From Costus lasius (taxonomy: Eukaryota; Streptophyta; Magnoliopsida; Zingiberales; Costaceae): 64,000 nt of DNA. Below, piece after piece: positions 57,141 to 64,000 of the stretch. Position numbers and translations under genes: made by a program. Numbering within the stretch: the first letter of the stretch is position 1; every line of letters starts with the position of its first letter. The notes beneath the pieces were generated by a model, which saw only the letters and a program-made list of their open reading frames with translations, had not been told where the DNA came from and did no database searches. The stretch is taken from contig CM050454.1 in the NCBI GenBank assembly GCA_027563935.2, positions 77,892,596-77,956,595 on the forward strand, given 5' to 3'.

Positions 57141-58840
57141 TGGCCAAGAAGAGCATGGCAAAAAGGAAGGGATGTAATCCATCCGCTTCAGGTATTGTGT
57201 TACCGAGGTCTTTTGTCTACTTCTTATTCATGGGTACTGGGTACCGTATGTGAGGCTCACATATGTTTTACATGTGCAGGAGCTCAAAAGAAGTAGGACG
57301 AAGAGGCTTGATGGGATCGACTCTCGAGTCAGGGACGGAGCATTGGATGCTGCTGTTGATATCATCTCACTGCCTTGAAGACCTTATATAGAACTTTGCT
57401 ATTATGTATCAGCTTATGTATTAGAACATCATTCCTTTTGGAAAGGACTTCAGTTTGAAATAATAAAAAAATATTTTTCTGAGATGTTCTATTGAAGTGA
57501 TACAATTGACAATAGTTTGTGGTTCTATATGTGACACAAGATTAGATCTAATGATTCAATAAAACATCCTCATATAGCATTGTCTCTTGAACCATAGAAC
57601 AATTGTCACATCCAAAGGTCCATAGGACTATTGGGATCATTGTCCTTTCAGGATTATGATACATGTGAGCCTAGTTCAAAGGAACAATGTGATAGATGCT
57701 GCCTTCACTGTAAAGGGTGAAAGGAGTAGTGGCTTGTTGGATCTAATACACAAAAATGTAAGTGGACCCATGTAAACAAGCACTAAGAGGAGTTATATGT
57801 ACTTCATTTAAGTGTGGGTATGCCTTACGCAACCCAAGAACTTTGGAAAAATCCAAGAAGATCACAAATGAAGTATTGAGTCAAATTGAAGGATCTGTTA
57901 AAGCACCTTGATTGGATCAAGATGATTAGTGGAGAATTTGATGACTGTCCTAAGAAGTGTGGAGTTATCTCACAGCTTACTTAGTACACCACTGTGTGGT
58001 GAATTTCAAAGAAAGAAAAAAGGAACACATTGGATGTGGATTCCATCTTTGAATAGTCATGCAAATATACTACTATGATGCCATGCAAACAGATGTACTG
58101 CCACTCCATAAGAAAATGTCTAAGTTAGCTTTTGAGTTGCGAACTGCAAATATCCCATTTCTTCAATGGAATTGGGAATGTATTGTGCAGTGATTCAAAA
58201 GTATGTATTTGTGGTGCACTGTAGAGTGCTAATTCTATCCCATGGAGAACAAAATATTTTTTACTCAAACTGCTGTCTCTCTTGAGAAAGTATTTCTTTT
58301 GAAAAAGGCTAGTGGGAGTAGATTTGATTTGGACAAGGTCCAGAATCAACCATAATATAACTATACACACATGGAGAGCAAAATCTCACATACAGGTTGA
58401 AAGTCAACCTGAGGTTCAAGTAACACATGAATAACATAAGTCTAGATCGATTCGATATGCTGGGCATGACGAATTTTTTCATCAAGCATGAACCTAAGAC
58501 TTATGAGGAAATGGAAGCGGTCGGTGAACTAGATTCCAAGAAATGGCTAAGAGCCATGAAAACCATAATGGACTCCATGTCTGCTAGTCAAGTATGGGAC
58601 TTGGATGAGCTGCCAAAAGGGGTAATTCCCACAGGCTATAAATAAATCTTCTAGGAAGATAGACATGGAAGGTAACATTGTTACCTTAAAAGATAAGCTA
58701 GTGAACAGAAATTTCTAGCAAATCCACTGGATGGATAATGATGAAAAACCCACTGACCTAGCCTCTGGCGCAGCGGAAGCTAAATGGGTCATACTAGAGA
58801 CATTGGAACTGACTAAACACCAGTTGTCCTTGGTCTTAGT
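57141..58840 (+). pseudogene. pol: H2 pol remnant with internal deletion
   Basis: Parallels H1 to the RT N-terminus (58427-58645), then jumps from GGATAATGATGAAA to AACCCACTGACC, deleting about 1.12 kb of RT and RNase H relative to H1 at a short A-rich microhomology. The RNase H end (ASGAAEAKW) and polypurine tract follow. Confidence 0.75.
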
Positions 58841-58843
58841 GCA

Positions 58844-58852
58844 AGTGGGAGA
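58844..58852 (+). other. H2 3' polypurine tract
   Basis: AGTGGGAGA ends 1 nt before LTR3. Confidence 0.85.
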
Positions 58853-58853
58853 T

Positions 58854-60826
58854 TGTTGGTGTATATGCCCTAAAGACCAATGTATGAACATGGTCAGACA
58901 TTATTTGAATGTACTTTGATAGAACTATTACTCTTTATATAGGCATGGTCGTTATTATGCAGACTTCTCTACCTGCGTTGATGTATTGAGTTGCATAAAT
59001 AATGTCCCAGGAGTTTGGATTGGATCCATTCTCATAAGCTATCCCCAGACAAGGTACCTTAGCAGATATGGGACAGCTTTGGTACATGTGAGACTGGTGT
59101 ATGGGCTGGTCAGGTACAGGGCACAGTAACACAGACATACAGGTGCATTGGATGCACTGGAGTGATCCACTGTGAGGATTGACTTGTCTAGTCAAACAAG
59201 TCAATCTCACATGCAAGAGGTTTGCATTGATTCTTAGACTTGAGGTATTCATGTCTAGATTTGATGATGGGTATGCTTTAATACAGTCTTACGTCTCTCC
59301 GTAATTGGGAGACCAAAACGACTGTCATTGGGCATGTCATAAGTCACGTAGAGACATGGATGACCAATAGTAGGATTTGCCCCTTCCTTATTGGAAGCAT
59401 GATATCCACTCGGGGCGCCCCACCTTATTGGTGCATGACAGGAAAGTGTGGCAACACTTGTTGAGTCATGATCAATGCATTGGATAATAAACTTGAGACT
59501 AATCCAATGGCAGGATATCAGTTTAGGCAAAGGGATCTATAATGCAATGGGAATCCTCGTTGCTTGTTAGGAGTTGTTGCCATAATGACTTAAGTCCTAT
59601 GACATGGGTAGTAGTGATGTGTTGCTAGATACCCCTCACTACTTATGATGTTTACATCATTGCCATCGTCGTATGGATCCTACGGGGTCACACGCAATAG
59701 ACTCTTGACGTTGCTTTAATCATAAGCCTTAGGATCAAGTTATTGGATAACTTGGATCCATTTAGAAGATTTCATCAGCGCCAATGGGCCTGATGAGTTG
59801 GAAGAAAGTTATTGGAGCCAAACTTCATTTTTGGCAGGTTGACCCGAAATTGACCTACATTGGTCACATTTGGATTAGGGTTGCATTGGATTAGATCCAA
59901 TGGCTTAATCAACCCATGCCACGAAGTTTGGGCTAGCTCATTATCCAATGAGGCCCAATAATTAGTTGTCATGAAGAGGAATTGGCTTAAAAGGGTATAA
60001 TGGGGAGAAATCTCACCCCATTGGCGCCTAGGGGCATAATGGGGTGAGGGAGGCGCCTTTGCTTCATTATGGAAGTAAAGAGCGCCTAGCCCTTCTTCCT
60101 TGGATGGAATACTTGCCTCTAAGGCAAGTCTTGGGGCTGATATGGCTTGAGTACTCTTTTGGAAAGAGCTTGGGCGCATATGAGAAGTAGGAAGATGTTT
60201 ATGGTAAAGTCTTGGAGACTTTCCTTATGAACCCTACATGCGCCCAAACCCTTACCCTAGCCGAAACTCCTCATGCATGTTGCGCCTAGCCACTTCTCCT
60301 TTGATGGAATGAATGCATTTGAGGTATGTCTTGGGCTGATATAGTGTTTGGACATTTATGGATAGGTTGAATGAGGTTTATGGTAAAGTCTTGGAGACTT
60401 TCCTTGCCTCAAGACACCTCATCCTAGCCATACACTTGGCGTGATCCTAGCCCTTGCCCAAACCACCTCTAGTCCTATTTATAGGACCCATTGTCGCCCT
60501 CTCTAGTTGATGAACGCTTGGAGACGTGAACACACATAGAGGGGCGAGAGCAAGGCAAAGGGCGACAACATCAAGGTGGTGCAACCCTTCTTCCTACTAG
60601 TGGCCGAAAGTCTTCTCCTTCCTCTCCTCTTGGCGTGAATTGGAGAAGGACTTGGTGGCGTGACTTCCTCTCAATCTTCCTCAAGGCCGAAGCTCTTCTT
60701 CTCCCTCTTCTCTTGGAGTGAAGAGGATAAGGAGTTGGCGGCATCTTCCTTGCACTTGGCGCATGAACCTTGGAGGTGGCGCAAGAAGAGTGAAGGAACC
60801 CTAAGGCTCGATTCTCTTCCCGAGGC
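58854..60826 (+). repeat. H LTR3, interrupted
   Basis: TGTTGGTGTATATGCCC onward, colinear with LTR1 up to CTTCCCGAGGC at 60826, where an F1 LTR begins. The remaining 240 bp or so should lie beyond the nested insertions, outside the window. Confidence 0.88.
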
Positions 60827-61349
60827 TGTTGGGGTATGCCCTTAAGGCTAATGTTTGAGGCTTTGGGATTCTTTCAGTATCATGTATAAACTCTTATGTT
60901 TATAAAGGCAATGGTTGTTATTCAGTTTGTTACATTGTCTGCTGCAATAAGTGTGCTTCTGAATAATGTCTCAATGTTGTTCAGCTTGGCTGACATGCTG
61001 TAATGTCCTTAGTCGAGATATCTTGGTGAACATGAGACAGCCTTGATATGATTGAGACTAATATGTGTTCTAATCTTATAGGATGCTTCGAGCATGGAAT
61101 AAGATGTAGACTCATGGGTACATTGGATGTACTGGACAGACCCTACTAGGATATTCAATTGCTTGTCACAATGTGAATAATCCTTGTTTGCAACAAGTGG
61201 CACATGTCCTCTGACTTGAGATCACTTGTGTTTCTAAATGATGATTGTCATTGTTTTGAGGTAGTTCAATATCATTTGAAACATAATGGTTATAGACTAT
61301 CTTGGATGATGATCATGAATCAGGTTAGGACACTAGTGATAGATATAGG
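60827..61349 (+). mobile_element. F1 copia LTR, 5' part, inserted in H LTR3 and cut by element G
   Basis: Starts TGTTGGGGTATGCCC at 60827 and follows F1 LTRs for 523 bp to GTGATAGATATAGG, where a second F1 LTR begins. The candidate TSD on the left is GAGGC (60822-60826). The continuation is presumably beyond element G, outside the window. A simple truncation cannot be excluded. Confidence 0.75.
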
Positions 61350-63026
61350 TGTTGGGGTATGCCCTTAAGGCTAATGTTTGAGGCCTTGGGATTGTATCAG
61401 TATCATGTAATAAACTCTTATGTTTATAAAGGCATGGTTGTTATTCAGTTTGTTACATTGTCTGCTGCAATAAGTGTACTTCTGAATAATGTCTCAATGC
61501 TGTTCAGCTAGGCTGACATGCTATAAAGTCCTTACTCGAGATATCTTGGTGAACATGAGACAGCCTTGATATGGTTAAGACTAATATGTGTTCTAATCTT
61601 ATAGGATGCTTCGAGCATGGAATAAGATGTAGACTCATGGGTACATTGGATGTACTGGACAGACCCTACTAGGATATTCAATTGCTTGTCACAATGTGAA
61701 TAATCCTTGATTGCAACAAGTGGCACATTTCCTCTGACTTGAGATCACTTGTGTTTCTAAATGATGATTGTCATTGTTTTGAGGTAGTTCAATATCATTT
61801 GAAACATAATGGTTTTAGACTATCTTGGATGGTGAGCTTGAGTCATGTTAGGGCACTAGTGATAGATAAAGGATCGCCGTCTCCTTCATTGGAGTGTGAT
61901 GTTCTAAAGGGCCCCCTTGGATGAGATGATTGAGAAAGTGTATGGCCATACCCAGGTGACTATGTTCATCTGATCTAATCATGCTCATCATATTGGAGTT
62001 ACAAGCTTGACAGGCTTGTCCAATAAGAACATCCTGTGGCAAAGGAAACATGTATGCCTAGTGAGTTGATTCACACTTGTGCTGTGGTTTGGGTGTAGTC
62101 TTGGAAGACTCTTTCCTTTATATCGGGAGACAGTGATGTGTTGCTAGATACCCCTCGCTGATCGTGATGACGTAAGTTATCGTTACCGACATTTAAAGGA
62201 AACCCTTAGGGTCGCACAATTTGATGATATGGCTTACTTAAGTCAGATCGTGTGGACTGAATTGTTTAGGTTCAGTTTAAAGGGATTTAATCTCTGATTG
62301 TGAGTGAGATCTGGTCTGATCATGTTTAATTGATTAGGGCTTAAGATCGGTAAGCTTCGATTGAGAGAATGGATGCTAGATCGGTGAGATCAGGAGCATC
62401 GAGAGATCAACGGTCAGATCTTAAGCCTCAGGGTTTATTGTAATCTGGACTAATGGCTTGGGTTGTTTGGTTTCTTGAACCAAACCGAATTGAACCAGCT
62501 CATTGGATGAGCGCATGGTTCAAATGAAGAGGCATTTTGCGATTGGGGTAAGTTGTGGTCGCATGAACGTTGAGACTTTTCTATTTTTAGAAAGCATGTC
62601 TCTAAACGTGACCATGACTCTCACGTTCTCAATGCTCACGCTCTCTTGACGCCTCTTTGGTTTTTTTCGACACTTGCATCTCTTGCGTGAGAGGGAGTGG
62701 GCGAAAAGAGGAGCTCTCGCCAAGCATAGGATTTCTCATCTCTTCCCTTCCATTCGGTTAGGATACTTGGACGATCCTTGCTAGCACAAGGGGCGACAAG
62801 GAGGAGCCAAGACTCATCTTGTGTGCGTCATCTCTGGAGAAGATCCATTTCGATCTTTGCTTCCAAGACGCCATCTAGAAATGGCATCGGTATGATTTCT
62901 TCTCTTGTATGTAATCATTTTAACGTTGATCGTAAAGCATGCAATAGATCTAGAAACCCTCTTCCGCTGTTTAAATCCCTTACATGTGCCTATTAGGGTT
63001 TCATCCCCTTGTCTAGGGGACCTTCA
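61350..63026 (+). repeat. Element G 5' LTR
   Basis: TGTTGGGGTATGCCC ... GGGGACCTTCA, 1677 bp, with the GTACATTGGATGTAC inverted repeat and the shared block (one change, CCCTCGCT for CCCTCACT). Confidence 0.92.
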
Positions 63027-63028
63027 AT

Positions 63029-63040
63029 TGGTATCAGAGC
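63029..63040 (+). other. Element G primer binding site (initiator tRNA-Met)
   Basis: TGGTATCAGAGC, 2 nt after the LTR, with the match extended by TAGGTTT as in A. Confidence 0.92.
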
Positions 63041-64000
63041 TAGGTTTATGCATGTTTTTATGATTGCTTGACCCCTTTTTGTGTGATCCATTATATGCGC
63101 ATGTTCAAGAGATCTAGGATTATCATCATGCGAAAATTTTACATGCTAGTATTGGCGCATGTTTATAGTTTGTGGCGCATGAATGATGCTTATATGTTGC
63201 GCTTGTTGTATGTTATAGTTTTTCTTCAAAAACTTCATCACTTGCGCGCCTCACTTAGATCTAAGCGCCTACTGTAAATCCTTAGACAGGTTAGTAGGGT
63301 TGAAGTCATCCTCTAGGTTAGATCCAACCAGTCTGATCAGACCATCTGACAGCCTAGATGGGTCGACCAGATAGCACCTGTGCGCAAGCGCTAGGTGGCT
63401 ATAAGTCGACTGCATCACAGGCGTGTAGCGATGTCTGATTGAGACAACTAATTGAGTGCACATGAGTTAGGCCCGGGGTTACACCCGCTTGCCAGACCTC
63501 ATTGTGGCCGTTCAGCCCTAAACGCATGCATGGTTGACCTTTTGGTCGACTCAAGTTAGTTAGGACTTGGTGCATGCAAGGGCATTGGATCTGACTAGAC
63601 AAGGTGAGTGGATCCCTATTAATGGACTGTTGTAAGGTTGTAGGGCATATAAGAAAATTAAAAAAAAAAAAAGATGCCAATGGGGTTTTCGAAATTTCAT
63701 TTTCTTATTGGATCACATGCTGATTGGATGCCATATGTTTGTTTATTTAATCTTATGTGGGCTGCCCTGTTTAATGTGTGCTGTGCTGGGGCCTGCGAGC
63801 TTGGAATTTAAATGTAAATTAATATTTATTGTGATCTGCGCATCACATTTTATTTAATTTATAAAGTGTAATTGACCTGCGAGTCAATCTTGTCTAGATA
63901 GATTAATTTGTAATTTAATCAAACAAGAGCACAGAGCACACTTGGCAGAGGCGCATGCAGCAGTGGCTTGACCAGGTGGGAGGTCCAGGGTTCGACTCTG
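63041..64000 (+). other. Element G leader, incomplete
   Basis: Non-coding and colinear with the A leader (GACAGCCTAGATGG, TTAGGCCCGGGG, GGGGCCTGCG). An A13 run lies at 63660-63672. The window ends in the T-arm-like AGGGTTCGACTCTG. The hairpin region and gag would follow outside. Confidence 0.8.

Larger units (their letters stand above)
46053..60826 (+). mobile_element. Array H: tandem F2 copia elements, LTR1-internal-LTR2-internal-LTR3
   Basis: Three F2 LTRs begin at 46053, 53036 and 58854. The middle LTR is both the 3' LTR of H1 (polypurine tract before it) and the 5' LTR of H2 (primer site after it). The two internals share the same decayed gag-pol, including the same lost gag start and the same run of stops, so the duplication came after decay or arose within a defective lineage. 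H2 has an extra deletion of about 1.1 kb in RT/RNase H. LTR3 is cut by an F1 insertion and its end lies outside the window. Confidence 0.85.
61350..64000 (+). mobile_element. Element G: F1 copia retrotransposon, 5' part
   Basis: Complete 5' LTR, primer site and about 960 bp of leader, running off the window before gag. The candidate TSD is ATAGG (61345-61349). LTR and leader resemble A more than C (T-arm-like segment present). Confidence 0.88.

Noticed and set aside
1..64000. Host genes, tRNA/rRNA genes, CRISPR arrays, operons or integrons.
   Set aside because: No exon-like frame outside retroelements, no cloverleaf beyond the leader T-arm mimic, no regularly spaced short repeats with unique spacers, and no prokaryotic signals.

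Overview
The window looks like an interstitial stretch of a large, repeat-rich flowering-plant genome. All of it that I can classify is LTR retrotransposon sequence, stacked by nested insertion. I see no host gene, tRNA, rRNA, CRISPR array or prokaryotic feature. The plant signature is Ty1/copia gag-pol frames of the Angela/Tork type with primer sites matching the 3' end of plant initiator tRNA-Met, plus an Athila/Tat-like Ty3/gypsy derivative with an Asp-tRNA-type primer site. The species cannot be read from the sequence. All coding elements lie on the + strand.

Layout. (1) 1-7780: a non-autonomous gypsy derivative (LARD-like) with a duplicated LTR end, primer site, a zinc-knuckle/acidic gag-like frame, a palindromic tandem repeat and a 3' LTR start. 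A copia family-1 (F1) solo LTR (2467-4185, TSD TTTAT) interrupts it. (2) 7781-14041: decayed copia element D (family 2, F2) with truncated LTRs and six in-frame stops. (3) 14042-42866: an old F2-like element E, split by an F2 solo LTR (14918-26187, TSD GGGTA) that itself contains nearly intact F1 element A (16143-25174, TSD GTAAA), by an F1 solo LTR (27508-29189, TSD GGTAT), and by nearly intact F1 element C (32063-41196, TSD TCTAT) inside the 3' LTR of E. (4) 42867-46048: a 295-bp tandem repeat, unclassified LTR-like sequence and a C15 tract. (5) 46053-60826: array H, LTR-internal-LTR-internal-LTR, with both internals sharing the same decayed gag-pol. (6) 60827-64000: an F1 LTR fragment interrupted by element G, which runs off the window in its leader.

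Elements A and C each carry one 3882-nt gag-protease-integrase-RT-RNase H frame with a single, different nonsense codon. Their LTR pairs differ at about 4 of 1652 and 7 of 1696 positions by eye, so both are recent insertions.

The most interesting signal is not coding. Every copia leader with enough sequence (A, C, D, E, H1, H2) carries three ordered hairpins between primer site and gag. Their inner and outer stems change in compensating pairs between families while the loop and a 5' bulge stay constant, which suggests a conserved RNA structure in the genomic transcript. Other points of note are the tandem H array, an element whose two LTRs share almost the same truncation, and a polypurine-tract core repeated inside the elements. 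I found no new protein system.
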